A DNA stretch of 64,000 bases. Origin: Isoetes taiwanensis. Taxonomy: Eukaryota; Streptophyta; Lycopodiopsida; Isoetales; Isoetaceae. Where the stretch lies: contig JAJEKV010000139.1 of NCBI GenBank assembly GCA_021234155.1, positions 1,296,386-1,360,385 on the forward strand, read 5' to 3'. Numbering within the stretch: the first letter of the stretch is position 1; each line of letters begins with the position of its first letter. The notes under the pieces were generated by a model that saw only the letters and a list, made by a program, of their open reading frames with translations, was not told the origin of the DNA and ran no database searches. Made by a program: the position numbers and the translations under genes. This document shows positions 46,577 through 59,433 of the stretch, in pieces.

Positions 46577-48860
46577 GCAAATCGGGTGTATAATGAGCAA
46601 TCCAAGAACGTGGTTAGACAAAAATATGTGATGAGTATTTTAATGGCAAAATGGCAACCATGGGAAAAAAATATGTTATGGGGGTTAGAGATGGGAATAA
46701 TGACTAGGGGATTTTGATATGGTGCAAAGGTGATGGAATCAAAAGCAAAATTGAAAGCATGAATAATCTCAAGGGCCATATATGGGAATACTGAGGAATG
46801 GCAAGGTAAATATGTTTCAAGAGTGAATTTATGACAAAAAAGGGACAATGTAGTAAGAAATAAGGGGTCAGGAAAAGTTTGAGAAAGATGGCTAAGACTT
46901 GCGAACCAAATACCAAGGGGTCTTCCAAACTTTGACTTCCAATCTTCAAATGAGTGTCTTCCAACTTCTTAACCCAGATTCTTCTAGAATCATGCCTTGA
47001 TCAAATGTTTGACCATAAATATAGTACTTCTTAGGAAGTTTGACCTAACCTTCACACAAATGTTGCCAGCCAAGGTCTTCCAAAGTTGACCTATGTTGCC
47101 CTTTGGGGGCAAAATCTTGCCAAAACAAAAGAATGGCTAGTCCTCTCAGCCGTAGAATGCTAAGATAAACATCAAGAGGGGTCTTCAGCATGAATCAATG
47201 CTTCTGGACGGAATTGTGATGGAGATGATATGTGAAAAAGAGTGTGAAATTTGAGTGTGAGTATGATGGAGTTATGATGTGAATGGAGTGTGAATGATGA
47301 AGTGGATGTGGAAATGAGGTGTATGGTGTGTATGATATGGAAAATATGGAATGTAAGTGTGCAATGAGATGGAATGAGTGTATTAGTGCTGAGAATTCGC
47401 CAAAACAAAAGAATATGTACCTTCTACTTGATCAATGCCATATATGTGTGTTTCTCTGTCTTGTGGTGGGGCTCTTCCTGGCTCTGTTATCATTAACAAT
47501 GGTCATATATTTCTCAAATTTGATTTGCAAGTAATCTTGAATGGTTCTCAAATTGCTGATTTGTTTCTCCAAATTGAACTCTTTGTAAATTTTTAGTATA
47601 AGCGTAACGTCACAAAAGTTCCCTTTACCTCTTTCTCTTTCATACCTTCTCCCAGATTAGTGCTCCTTCAATCCTTGTCCTTTAAAGATGTGGTTAATAA
47701 GGATCTTGATATGTTTTTTCGCTTCTAATCTATGCCTGATTTTAGTGCTAAAGTAAGAGCCAAGTTGCAAAATGCTCCAAGAGGCGTGGGAAGGGCAAGA
47801 AAAAGCTTCAAACGACCGGACAAAATATAATTCAAAGAAGGCTGAGGTCATAAGTTTGCTCAAAGCCGCTTCTCAAAGCAGACATCCTAGCGAAGATCAA
47901 GATGGAAGGGTACAACAAAGAAGCAGGAGGCCAAGGTACTCCTCGGGCCCCTAGAGCGAGAGAGGAGACTCTCACTCACCACAATCAGAGTATATAACAT
48001 GGAGAGGGGCGGAGGCAGAAAAGGCTCCTTACAAAATCTTTGCAGTCACAATGGAACGGTGGAACAAAGAGAAGGCTTCCACTTGCCACTTACTTCCAGA
48101 TGATGGACAGACCTCTCCCGGATGTAGTTTATCATCTTGAGGCCAGCGAGATGGATGTGGAGCACCACGACTACCACATGAATCATCTTTTTTGAATTGT
48201 TAGGCGAAGTAGCTTCTTCTCCAAGCAAAAGGAGTAGGTTATCTCTCTATCAACTCTCTATCAATCTAAGTTTTCTATGGATCCATTTTGTCTTCAGGAG
48301 CACAAGTGTTATAAAGGTGATGTTCAAAAACTGACTAACATTTTGAGATGTCATTACAATGTGAGTGCAGTGGCTATTGATTTTGCTGAAGGGTGTTCTT
48401 ACTGCATGGAAGCCATCTTTTTACGTTCACTCAAATGGACAATGGAAAGAGAGGAAGCAAGAATGTGGTTTAGTGAATGTTCATGCTCATAATTAACCGT
48501 GTCAAAGGAAAGCTTTGTGGGCTTCTCTGTTGACACTCAATCTGGCTTAAGAGTCAAACACAAGAAGCCAACTTGAAACAATGCTCAAGTTGGGGATAGA
48601 AACTCTAGATCACTTAAGGTGATCAATCTATATGAGAAAACTTCAATAAAATAGCTCAAAAGGTCAAGTATTCATACCTTACCCATTTATAAAAAAGGTA
48701 GCAGTGCTTCAATCGAGGTGGCATGCATAGATGGATTGATTTTTGAGGATTCATTGGTCATACTAACAAAGAAAAGTTACTAGAAGGCAATGGTAAAATC
48801 CTTGAACAAGTCATAGTTTAAAACTGTGAGTTATTCGACCTCTAAGATGGGACAATTAGA
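46577..48860. other. No convincing gene
   Basis: Short ORFs only. 48277-48492 (plus, 71 aa) is Cys-rich ('CLQEHKCYKGD', 'CSYCMEAIF') but matches nothing I recognise. The sequence between the two ~400-bp repeats includes GATG/TGAATG-rich low-complexity stretches at 47170-47390. Confidence 0.4.
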
Positions 48861-49263
48861 CTGCAAAAACAATGATAAAAAATGGAGATCTTGAGTTGCA
48901 CAATGTATTTTTTTGCAAAATTTCAAAGCCAATGTTTGTAAAAAGCGACTTTGAGAAGGGGCAACAAGCAAAATTCTGATTTAGATCTTAGGAAGGAGTT
49001 CCTGTACTCGGATTTGCCAAAATATAGTCAAGAACACTCACAGACAGAGTCTTCAAATATGTAACTGGAGTTTGAAATGACATTTTTAGGAGTTTTCAAA
49101 GCATATAAGTTGTCAAGGGTAATGATAACTTGTCAGAAATGGATTTGGAGAGAGAGGGATCTTGTTAATGAATTTTTTGTAATGAAGCTAGAGATCATAT
49201 CAGAAATTGTTTGAATACGTGATAGATAAACTTTCATTAAAATAAAGGTCAATAAGGCATAAT
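48861..49263 (+). repeat. ~400-bp direct repeat, copy 2
   Basis: Begins 'ctgcaaaaacaatgataa' and ends 'aataaggcataat'. Homologous to 44737-45135 end to end. Sequence upstream of it does not resemble the HUH ORF, apart from a short 'gatggg' block, so this copy looks like a truncated or internally deleted element. Confidence 0.85.
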
Positions 49264-51100
49264 CCTATTGTTTAAATTCGGTTTTCCTGTCAAGTGGAAA
49301 ACTTTTTAGATTTTTTTTTAGGTTGATTTTTTTAAGGCTGTGGAGATTTTTTCTCACTGGTAAGATTTTCCGTTCTCAAAAAATCGAGCATTTGGATTGC
49401 ACTATGATTTCGAAATTCACATTTTTGGGGCATATATTTATCCGAGATCCCCCAATTTCCGTGGATTTACTATCTAAAAAGGCTTATCCTCGGCATGCCA
49501 GCCACAGTTGCTCAGAATGATGCAGTTATGGATTGGAATTTTCAAAGAATTTTTTCTTTCGTATGATTTGGTTTTTCCCATTTGCATATGCATGTCGCGA
49601 ATCATGCAACAGTGGTTGAGTGTTTTTAGGTAGATCCAAAACGAGTTTCTGAAGCCAAATCATTTCTTTTTCCCTTACATGCGGCAATTATTTGGGGCAA
49701 AATTTGGAAAAGATGCTTTGCTATGTTCTGCGCCTTGGTCACTTGCGCCAATGTCATCAATAATTTCTTTGCTTGCTTTCTTTTCTCTAGATTGCATGTG
49801 TTTTTGCTCTCTTGCTCTTTAAGATCAATGTTTTTGATATTAGATGGACTTCCATTATTCAAATGAAGATACGGAACCTATGTTGAAGCAGAGAATGCGG
49901 TGTACTATTTCGTGCAAAATGAGGTAAATTTATCTACTTGATTTCCCGTTACTGAAGTTTTAGGGTTCTTATTTGCAAACCTACTTTGGTGTATTTTCTT
50001 TCTTTGAAGTATCAATGTGAAACTGATGAATCCATTATTTCTTCTCATGTCCAGGTTTTCTTCTCATTACCATATGGTCTGGCATGCTATTTGAAGGGAT
50101 TGCATACCTTTGGATCTCTAGTTTTTGTTTCTGTTTTTGTTTTTTTGTTTTTATCTTAATCTTCTTCAGGGTTTATGCACCGAGGTTTGTTGCATGCTTT
50201 TTGAAGGTATTGCAGAATTTTGGATCTTTGGTTTTTGTTATGCGGATGTATACCACAGAACCTGACCAACTAGATGGGATTCCATTCATTTCCTATAATT
50301 TACAACAAATGTTGGAGCACTTTGTTGAGGCAGGTTGTTTAACTGTTTACAAGCTTTTAGAGGTGGTTGTTCACAATGCTCTATGAAGGTATGGATTCTT
50401 TGTCTTTTGTTTTGATAGTTGATATGTGTTCCTTCATTTTTGTTTACCATTCCTTGCATCCGATCTCTACGCTTGCTCATAATCGTATGAGAAAAGAGGC
50501 ACTTCAGTGCTACTTCTTTAAGCGATGTATGCTTTGATTCACGTTCGTTTTCCGTCCTTTTAGAGTAGATTGGATCTTAAGAAATTAGCTATCTGGTTAT
50601 TCACATGGAATCTATTTTCTTTGATAGTATATCTATTTAACCATTAGCCTACTCCCTTTATTGGAAATTTTGTGGTTTACTATGTTGTTATTTTGTGAGA
50701 GCAATTTCCCTATTGTATTAGAGCATGACATGGGTGCTACTGTTGATAATCGGTTTGATAGCTATGGTTGTGTCTTTCTTAAATGATTCGAATGGCCATC
50801 CTATAAAAGTTTTTAGATAGACAATGTACCTCTGATCTGCTGATATTTGCTACTTGATCTCAAGATTCTAAATGCTCATATCCTTCTTAACATTCTTGCA
50901 GGGGAACCATTATAGATAATGCTAAAATTCATGATGGTTTCTTGGATTTATCTTGCACTCGGTGCATTTCAATCTGAAATGCTACATTTTATTGCATCTT
51001 TAATGGTTGCAACCTGCATCCATGGAGCCATGAATATGTTTAGCAACATCGACATTCCACATAAAGCTATACACATATACGTATAACGTAAGCGTCTATT
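49264..51100. other. No convincing gene; small tandem duplication
   Basis: 'gcatgctatttgaagggatt' (about 50080) and 'gcatgctttttgaaggtatt' (about 50193) begin two similar ~50-bp blocks containing 'ttggatct' and 'gtttttgtt'. The 100-aa plus ORF covering them (50084-50386) is hydrophobic by virtue of T-rich DNA and is not credible. Confidence 0.45.
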
Positions 51101-51156
51101 TATCACTCATTTTAGCCAAGGCGCTTCGGCTTCAACGGACATTAGGGCATCTTTGT

Positions 51157-51800
51157 ATGCCTCCGAAGAAGAAACCCGCATCTGAAAGTGAGGGGATCGA
51201 ATATGATGGGGGCTCGGATCTGGTGGCCCTTGTTCAGGAATTGAAATCTGAAATTCACAATCTTAGGGGTGAGGTTTCATCGCTCAGGAAATCCTTGGAT
51301 GAACTGATACAGCAGAAATCAACACCCAGTGATTCCAATAAGCACCCGGAAATTGATTATACTGTGCGGATCCAGACTTTGAAAACCAATCGTGCAACCT
51401 TAATTGCTGAAACAACTAAGGAGCAAATGTCACTCCACCATGAATATATCACGCAAGCGAAAGCGGCGGATCTTGAGTTTCGAGCTAGAAACACGAAAAT
51501 CTCGGGACTATCCAAGAAGAAAATGAAAATATCCGAGAGGTACTAGAGCATTTTTTCTCGAAATTGATGCATCTTCATGAGCTCCAGTTTATATTAGGAA
51601 GGAGATTGGGGAAATCTGGTTTCCATACTCGCCCAATTCTTGTCGAGGTTTAGTTCAAAAGAAGCCGAGAGACGGGGATCATGCAAAATCGAGTTGCATT
51701 AAAAGGAGAAAAGATATGGCTTGACTCGGATCTCACACCAACACGGTTGGAAATCCGGAAAAAGAATGGGCAAGCGTGAAAAGAAGCAAGGGATCTTTGG
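51157..51800 (+). CDS. LINE F ORF1 protein (frame broken after 51546)
   Basis: ORF 51157-51546 starts MPPKKKPASESEG, basic then acidic, and forms a coiled coil over residues about 22-55 ('LVQELKSEIHNLRGEVSSLR'). After a frame change it continues with the L1-ORF1-like RNA-binding end: 'GKSGFHTRPILVE', 'NRVALKGEKIWLDSDLTPTR' and 'LEIRKKNGQA'. The layout (basic N terminus, coiled coil, 'TRPILV...' domain) is that of transposase_22-type LINE ORF1 proteins. Confidence 0.7.
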
Positions 51801-51879
51801 TTTTGTGGCATACCTAGATCAAAGTGGAAAAGATGATCACGAAGAAGAAAAAAAGAACTAGGGATTCAGGGGCCTTGAG

Positions 51880-52690
51880 AATGAGTATGTGGAATGCTCA
51901 TGGATTGAATCAAGTTAAGGTGGATGCAACAAGCTGAAACATGGAAACTTGACAAGATATATTGATCTTTGTTGAGACATGGGAACATCAATCTAAAACT
52001 CTTTGCCCGGACATACCGGGACATGTAGTAATTGGTCATTTATGGAATGAAAAGAAGGAAGGACACAAGGCGAGGTTATGGAGGAATAGGCTGTCTATGG
52101 AAACAAATACATGGAGCCCGCTCTCCAGATAGTGAAAGAAGATGTAAATAAACGATTATCGTGGTTGAAAATAAAGACTTCAAATGTAGATCTTTTCATT
52201 GCTACATGCTATTTTGCTCCACTCAATGCTACTTTATACAAAAATAGGAATTTCGATATGGAGGATCCTCCGGGAAACACGTGTGCGGTGATGCATTGGA
52301 ATTTAGTGGCGGGGAAAAATATTCTTTGTTGGTGATTTTAATGCCGAACGGGCTGCCATCGAGTCTCGAACATTTGTAGATCCTCCGGATACATGCACGG
52401 ATGAGCAAGAGGAGTTATTTAACAGAGTTCTCAAGACAAACTCTCATGCAATGGGAGAATTTTTGCTAGAAACAGGCACCATTTGCGGATTGAAGATAGC
52501 AAATGGCATCCATAAGTTTCCCTACTCTGGAAATTCCACTTGCTTCAGCCATACGGGATCAAGCATAGTGGATTATTTCTTAGCATATGATTTGGATATG
52601 GTATCGGCCCTACACCGTGGGAGATAAAATGCGGGGATCGGATCATTCCCTTGCATGTGGAGTTTACATCTAATCCTTTGCATAAGGAAC
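51880..52690 (+). pseudogene. LINE F APE-type endonuclease
   Basis: Blocks in order across frames: 'LRMSMWNAHGLNQVK' (51883-), 'DILIFVETWEH' (about 51950), 'VDLFIATCYFAP' (52185), 'FFVGDFNAERAAIE' (about 52325), 'TCFSHTGSSIVDYFLA' (about 52537) and 'GSDHSLACGVY' (about 52635). ETW, GDFNA, SxxDY and SDH are the catalytic or binding motifs of LINE endonucleases, which nick the target for first-strand priming. All motifs survive, but the frame is shifted at least three times. Confidence 0.8.
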
Positions 52691-53120
52691 ATCTCTTTCC
52701 ATCCAAGGCCGAAGATCACTTATAAATACAATGAGCTATATGAGAAGCGTGTCGAACACCTCATTTCTCCTGCTAAATGGACGGGACATCTAGCCAAGAT
52801 GCAGATAAGTTTGCTAGCTTGGTTTTGCGGTACGCCACAAAATCTTTGGTCTCACTAAAAACCAATGCCGGGACGACCATGTAACTCATGGTGGGACTCG
52901 GGAATGTAGAGCAAACAAAGAGCCGACTTCCACCTAAATGCATCGAGGAAGCCAAATTGGTACAAGAGATTTGTGCAAAAGAAAAAGCAAGCTTTTCTTA
53001 AACAAAAGCAATCGCCTTGAAAAAACAGTTATGGCGACCCAAAAAGGATTACGGACATCCTTGAATAGGAAAAGCGGGCCAGCCAAATTTGGAGACAGGC
53101 GCCGCTAAAATTAGTGCAAG

Positions 53121-54510
53121 ATGTATGATATGGGTGATTTAGAATGCATGCCAATTTTAGCCATTGAAGAAGATCTTTTTAATAAAGAAGAGGTTAGTGA
53201 AGTGCTATCAGTGATGAAGAATAATAAAGCGCATGATCTAGATGGGTTATGTGTGGAGCTTTTTAAATGGGGAGGGGAAAATACTCGGGATAAGCTTACA
53301 GAGTTGCTGAACATGAGTATTAGATAGGGCTTGCCACGTGGTTGGAAGCTAAATAGGGTCCATCCAATTCATAAATCAGGAGATAAGACAGAAGTGCAGA
53401 ACTACAGAACTATTCTCATAGGTAGTACCTTTGCCAAAATACTGGGAAGTCTATTGGAGCACAAGCTGAGCACATGGGCAGAGGAGAAAAATAAACGATC
53501 TAAATGTCAAGCAGGTTTCCGGCAAGATTTTAATACGCTTGACCATGCACTTACGCTTCGTGTGCTAGTAGAAAATGCAAAAGCACCATCTGCTGCATTG
53601 TATGTTGCGTTTATAGATTTCTCCAAGGCTTTTGATACCGTGCAAAGAAAAGAGCTAGGGGATCGAATGGAGAGTCTAGATGTCCCAGAAGATATGAGAG
53701 GAGCAGTGGCACAATTATACTCTGAAGTACTAATTAAAATATCATAAGATGTCCATTCTGTGATCAAGAACACCATTGGGGTGCGCCAGGGATGCCCTTT
53801 ATCCCCAACATTATTCGGCCTCTTTATAGATGAGCTAGAAGAATGGCTGCATGCCCGGTCTCTGGCGGGGTCCAAATTTTGGCACATATGTGATCCAATT
53901 GTTATTATCTCGATGATGTAGTGCTTTTGGCATCCAAAAACACGTAATCTTGAACACACTTACACGGACCTTGAACTTTCTGCAAAGAAAGGAAGATGAA
54001 AGTGAATCTCAAAAAATCTAAAGTTATGGTATTTGGAACACGGGAAAGGCCTGGTTTTACATATCAGGGGCAAGAGATTGAGACGGTGGAAAGCTATAAA
54101 TACCTCGAGATTGATTTCTCCTCCAAATATGATTGGAAGGATTGTGTCAAAAGAAGATCAACAGGGGAAAAATGGCACTCTATGCTATGCTTGCAAAATG
54201 CTCTAAGATTGCTCACGTGATTGGGATCTTAGGAAAATGTTATTTAAAACATTGGTTCAAACAGTGCTTTTATACGGAGCTCCAATATGGGGGCCTAGTC
54301 TCTCCACCAAGCTGTGGAACCGGATAGAAGCGGTTCAGAAACTCTTTCTGAGAAATGTGTTAGGCATAAAGGTTCAGACCCCTTACGCAATCATGCTCAC
54401 TGAAGCGTGTATGTTCCCTTTGGAATTAGAAGCATTGTTTCAGAGTGTGAATTTTGTGATCGAGGATCGAGGTCAATCACGAAGCGCCTATCCTTTCAAG
54501 CTATGAAGAT
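53121..54510 (+). pseudogene. LINE F reverse transcriptase
   Basis: 'NNKAHDLDGLCVELFKWGG' (53220-53280), 'NRVHPIHKSGD' (53346-53378), 'NYRTILIGSTFAKILG' (53400-), 'CQAGFRQDFNTLDHALTLR' (53506-), 'FIDFSKAFDTVQRKEL' (53610-), 'GVRQGCPLSPTLFGLFIDEL' (53779-), catalytic box as 'YYLDDVVLLAS' near 53905 where YADD is usual, 'ESYKYLEIDF' (54090-) and 'LFKTLVQTVLLYGAP' (54240-). A stop at 53745-53747 and several shifts break it. Confidence 0.82.
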
Positions 54511-54739
54511 GTCGAAACGGCAAGGTTGGATCACGAGGACTTATAAAATGGGCGGTAGATGGGGTTTGCATGATGGAAATGGGATTATGCAATCGGATCT
54601 TGAGAATTTTCTTTGGAGCGGTTGGCACTAGAAGCGGTTATGGCGGCATCAAGGTAGCGAGGTTGCTTCATTATAGAACTTCGGATCAATCATATGGATG
54701 AATACAAGAGTCAAGCATACCTATCGAGAAGACATCGCA

Positions 54740-54905
54740 GAGCATCCACGAAGCACATCATTGCCCGTTACGGGGACAAGCTCACCTGTTGGAAATCGAG
54801 AGGCAGTCGATGGTCAAAGACACCGCTTGAAGATCGAATTTGTAGAACATGTGATTGAGTTTGGGTTGAGGATGAAACACATGTTTTCTTCTGATTGTGA
54901 AACAT
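54740..54905 (+). pseudogene. LINE F C-terminal zinc-binding block
   Basis: Plus-strand 'HIIARYGDKLTCWKSRGSRW', 'LEDRICRTCD' and 'VWVEDETHVFF'. The Cys-x2-Cys then His pattern and 'EDE(T/Y)H' are shared with LINE H at 46.3 kb, showing that both belong to one clade with a C-terminal zinc finger. Confidence 0.65.
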
Positions 54906-55119
54906 ATATAGGGATATCGGGGAACAATCAGAAATTCAAGTAGTTGATTTTTATTCATTGCTTTCCATTTCTAGCTATGAGTTAGGATTATACGTAAAGG
55001 CAGTAGATGCTCATCGAGCCTTTTTGTTAAAACTACAGTGAATATTCTGTGTGTAATTTTGTGCTCCATGGCCTCAAGGCCCTAAGTGAGCAAGAATAAA
55101 TAAATAAATATTTTATTTT

Positions 55120-56030
55120 GTAGAAGATTCTGTTGGTATCTTTTCAATGAACGTTCTTGAGATTCCTCAGTGTAATTTTAATCAAGAACTAGTAATGGTG
55201 CCCAGTGTTGCTGGGCATAATTCGATAATGTGTAAATGATGTTCAAGAGAATCATGAAACCGCTCTAACGGATTGGTTTTAGCTCAATAATCCTTCCTTC
55301 ATCAAATAAGCATCTTTAACACTTATGTGGAGCATCATTCTGGAATAGTTCTTAAAAAAGTTTTCGAATTTTTACTGATTGAAGAGGATGGACACGTCAG
55401 CATTGTGCGCCATTTTTCTTGAATCTTTTGTCTTATTAGATTCAAACTAATTTCTTGATATGTTTGTGCTAATCTGTACTTCTATTTGAAGCAATTGCCA
55501 GATTAAGATTGCCAGCCTTGTAGGGGCTAGCCTCTCTCATGATTCCCCTTAATTTTCCCTACAGATGGATACCAGAATTTTTGCAATTATCAAGCATAAT
55601 GCAAGATTAACTTGTGGTTTTTTGAAAGGTTCTCCACTGCAATGACTCAGTGGGATTCTTTGGTCTCCGAACGGTATTTTTCCGGAAGATCTGCTGGATT
55701 GTTGCAGAATACTCGTTTGTTCCAAGCTCGGTGGAATTTGAGGTAGAAATTGTGGACTCTTGGCCGAGGAATCGTGGGGAAAAAAGAAATCTACCTTTGG
55801 AATCTTTCATGTGCATTGTGGGTGGAGTGATTCAAAATTGTGGTTAAGGTGTATCCCAGAGCAATGATTCATCCTTTAGTGTGACTCCCCTTAGTTTTGG
55901 CTTTGAGTGTGGCTTTCCGCCTTCACGTAATTTTAATTACGCTTTCGTCTCCCTGTTCCTTTTTGCCTTTTCTTTGCTCCCTCCCGCTATTTTCGCACAT
56001 GTTCAATCTGCTTTTGTAGTTTCCACCTGG
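55120..56030. other. No recognised gene
   Basis: Short overlapping ORFs on both strands at 55600-55850. None resembles a family known to me. Confidence 0.4.
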
Positions 56031-56202
56031 TTCTTTCTAGATGGCTCTTATAAACAAAAATTACCCTAAATTTCTTTCTATCCTTCACGCCTTTGCCGAT
56101 CTTGAGCCCTCCAGACCGCTCCAGATCTTCTCAAGCAACTAAGGTCCTTTCAAGAAAACCCAAAAAATGTCATTTTCTTTGGTGATTTTGCTAACTCCTT
56201 AA

Positions 56203-57134
56203 TTGAACAGTCTTCCATGGATCCTTTGTCTCCCAAAGTGCCATGCTGGGATAATTTATCCAAGGACCCCGATTATAGAGGCCAATTACCATGCATGGAT
56301 CCGGTCAGTCAAGTTCCTCTACCCTATGGTGATAAACGGCGGAATAAAGCCAAAATTTCCGCAACAAATTCTTCACAAATGCTCTTTAACAATTCGATCC
56401 TTCAATCCTGCTTTCAAAGCCATGAAATCGGGTTACTTTTAAAGGTATTTCGTTGGACCTTCCCTCTGTTCATGCAAAACTGATCTCTTTTCATGACTCC
56501 TACCGTTATTGTCAAAATCAATAAGCATGGTATTAAACTTGATAAACTATGGGCCTTTTGTTTGAACCTTCACAAAGAAATTCTTATCAATGCTGTTTAT
56601 TGGCTACAATCCCCATATGTTATGATCGAATGTGGTAACAAAAGATCTGCCAACCTGTTACTAAATCGAGGTCCTTTAACTCTGGAGTCCTTTCAACTCA
56701 CCTTTCTAAAGTGGGATCCCAAATTTGAGGTTGCCAATTTGGATAATCTTTGTGTAGCCTCCACCACGCTTCATGGTTTGAATCCTATCTACTGGAATGA
56801 GGACTGTCTCAAACTGCTTTTTGGCTCCATTGGATCTTACATTTGCACTGAATTTTCGCCATATAGACCTCCCAAATCCTTTGTCCAAATTGATATATCC
56901 AAAGATGTCCCCCTCCAAATTCCTTTCCTTGATGTTTTTGGTCAAAAAGCCTCCCTCTCTCTTAGATGGGCTGGTCCGCCTCCTCATTGTCAAAAGCAGA
57001 GGGCCAGGCATTACGGTATGATTCTTGCAAGGAGAATTCACCTTCCACGAAATGGATATAAGTTATCGGGGCCCGATGGTAAGGGAGTCAATAAGCAAGT
57101 CAAACAAACAAGTCGATTGACAAGTCAATCCTAA
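56203..57134 (+). pseudogene. L1 LINE ORF1 fragment (DUF4283-like)
   Basis: Plus ORF 56493-57134 has the plant L1 ORF1 / DUF4283 pattern: 'LINAVYWLQSPYVMIECGNK', 'LNRGPLTLESFQLTFLKW', 'LHGLNPIYWNEDCLKLLFGS' and 'PKSFVQIDISKDVPLQIPF'. A basic segment follows where a zinc knuckle is expected but not seen. An upstream frame (56217-56483) ends 'GLLLKVFRWTFPLFMQN' and appears to join after one frame change. No endonuclease or RT follows, so this is a 3'-truncated or rearranged piece. Confidence 0.65.
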
Positions 57135-57139
57135 GGAAA

Positions 57140-59430
57140 AACGAAGAATGGGCGGTTGAGGGTTGACACAAAATGCAATTACCTTGTGCACCAGATTCTA
57201 TTTGTGACTCTCCGAATAACAATAAGAACATTGGTCCTTCAAGCATCTTATCCAAGGACAAAGACTTTCGACCAAAGTCAATGGTAGTTATAAAAGGATT
57301 CGGTCCAAGCACATTAGGGTGGCTCAAATAAAAACAAATTAGGACTAAAAAATAGCCCTAACCGTTTCCTTAATTCTCGAATAATTTTGAATTACGTTAG
57401 CACTAATTATTCACCTGATTCCCTCCCAACATTTTCGGGGAAAGTTTTTCCCACATTTTCGATGACTATGGAGAGCTTTCTTCTTTGTTGCTATCGAGCG
57501 GATGCTTGCAATCTAGCCGAGATAAAGGGCGCCATTGCTTGAAATTTATGCGAGCATATGGCATGAATTTAAATCATTTCATTCAAGGGGTGGTGGCATT
57601 TCAATTGCAAAGCTGGATCGGGGCATTAAACCGGATCTGTAAACCAAAACAAGGTTGAAATTTCGTTCTTACGTAGAGATTTAATGCATTGAAGAGTTAT
57701 ATGATGAAAAGAAGGTATTATTTTCATGCTTATGCATTTCGGTTTTGGAAATGAGTCACTTAAAATGTTAATTTGGAAATTAGGTGGTCTACGTTCAATG
57801 TTAATTTGGAAATGAGGCGGTCATAGAAACGAACACAATAAAATGCATCCACGAAATTGAAATGACTCATTTTAATTAACGTTATAAGTTATGAACATAA
57901 GTAAGAATGCACAAATAGCTAGCTTGTGCTCTGAATTTTTTTTCCTCTCATGCTCATGGTTCTTCTTGTTTTTCCTAGCAAAAGGTATCTGAGAAAAAAA
58001 TATCACTTGTTCTTTGAAATGTTCAATTGCAACTCGACCTAATCTTTTGCTCTGTCATATGTTTTATATCAGAAAGTAGTAGGTCCAATATTTCGCACAG
58101 ACATGCCACATCTGAGTTTTCTAGGGCGAGTGAGGTACTCCACATATTTGCTTCCATTCTCTGTTAATAATGGCTGTTTGATAAATTTCATTGGTTCTTA
58201 ATAGAACACTGCATACAGGGCTAGGTTTGTAGTTAAGTAAATTTTTTTTTCTTTTATATACATTAAAAGGAAATTCTTTGCCACATGATCTGTTAGCAAT
58301 TGGTTTTGTTGGTTAGCATTATACATTATGTAGATCTGTAGAAAATGATGGCGGGTCCATAGTTGGAGTTGAACTATGCATTACCTAAATGTCTTGATGG
58401 CGTCGGATAGCATGTGTCTTTATTGCGTACCTAAATATGCTTCCAACATTTAAATTTTGATGCAGATTTGACTAGAGAGAAAAAGGATCTGCCATGATAA
58501 AATTGGAGGCCATATTTGGGATTAAGTAAACGCTAATCAATCAAGGTATATTTCTTAGTGGTTTGCAATGTCTGCAAATTAGCATTAGATATTGCTAATA
58601 ATAACTATTGACGTCAAGGCACTAAATAGTAAAATGTATGTTATATATTAGTCTTTGCTAAACTAAATAGCACTTAATTAGGTTGGCTTGTACTAATGTT
58701 TGTGGTTGTGTACTAATCACAAATTTAATTGCTAGTTAGCATTGCATTTGATTTTATTTACTAAATTTGTACTATTTAGTATTAGGTTACTAATTAGTTG
58801 CGGGAAGTCCTAAACTTGCATCTTTGTCACTAATTTTATATGTAGCACTAATACCATATTTTTTTACGCTATGTTTATATGTAGCACTAATACCATAAAT
58901 TCTGCTATGTTTATGTTCTGACATGTCCCTCTGAAAAGAGCTTGTGTAAGGTGAAGAAAGAAGAGGAACACTTCTCGGCAGAGGCGAGAAATGATTATAG
59001 ACACTTCTAAATTATCATCTGCGAAGGCTGGCCTTAAACAGACGTAAAAAAGCGAGAAATAGATGACGAAGAGATCCGCAAAATCTTTGGGGCCAAAATG
59101 TGATGGTAAGAAGCAAATATATAAATTCTCAAGGATGAATCTGAGAATATGTGGATCGGTTTTTAGATGTATATCGGCTGATGCTACCAAAGGTTTGATG
59201 TGTGTATTGGGGAGATAGGTAAGTTTTATGCCAAGGCATTTGCATTGCAAATAAGTGGCAGCCAAATCAATTGGAAATCATTTGTTGTAAAGAACGAAAA
59301 GAGGGAGAAACCAAAAGAAAAGGCAGATGTTCAATCATCTACTATTGGTGCTCTAGATAAACAGGGAATATGATTTGAGTGAAAAGGCACTTTGTCAAGT
59401 GATATCAGTTTCTGAGGAGCAAATTGAGTA
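57140..59430. other. No recognised gene
   Basis: AT-rich. A ~34-bp repeat 'aatgttaatttggaaat' lies at 57764 and 57798. A 'tatgtagcactaatacca' block occurs at about 58840 and 58880. Intron-like or intergenic. Confidence 0.45.
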
Positions 59431-59433
59431 TAG

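Larger units (their letters stand above)
51120..55112 (+). mobile_element. LINE element F (ORF1, endonuclease, RT), AATA-type tail
   Basis: Plus-strand LINE. ORF1 starts at 51157, the endonuclease covers about 51880-52690, RT about 53121-54330, and a C-terminal zinc block about 54800-54900. The 3' end is 'ctccatggcctcaaggccc' plus an (AATA)n tail at 55095-55112. Several frame changes, none from a visible insertion. ATTTTATT at 50986-50993 and just after the tail at about 55108-55115 is a weak target-duplication candidate, which would put the true 5' end near 50994. Confidence 0.8.

Noticed and set aside
44737-49263. The ~400-bp direct repeats as LTRs of one retrotransposon
   Set aside because: TG...CA ends can be drawn, but no target duplication, primer-binding site, polypurine tract or pol gene lies between them, and an HUH ORF sits outside.
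50084-50386. 100-aa hydrophobic plus ORF
   Set aside because: Hydrophobicity comes from T-rich DNA and a tandem duplication; no family pattern.
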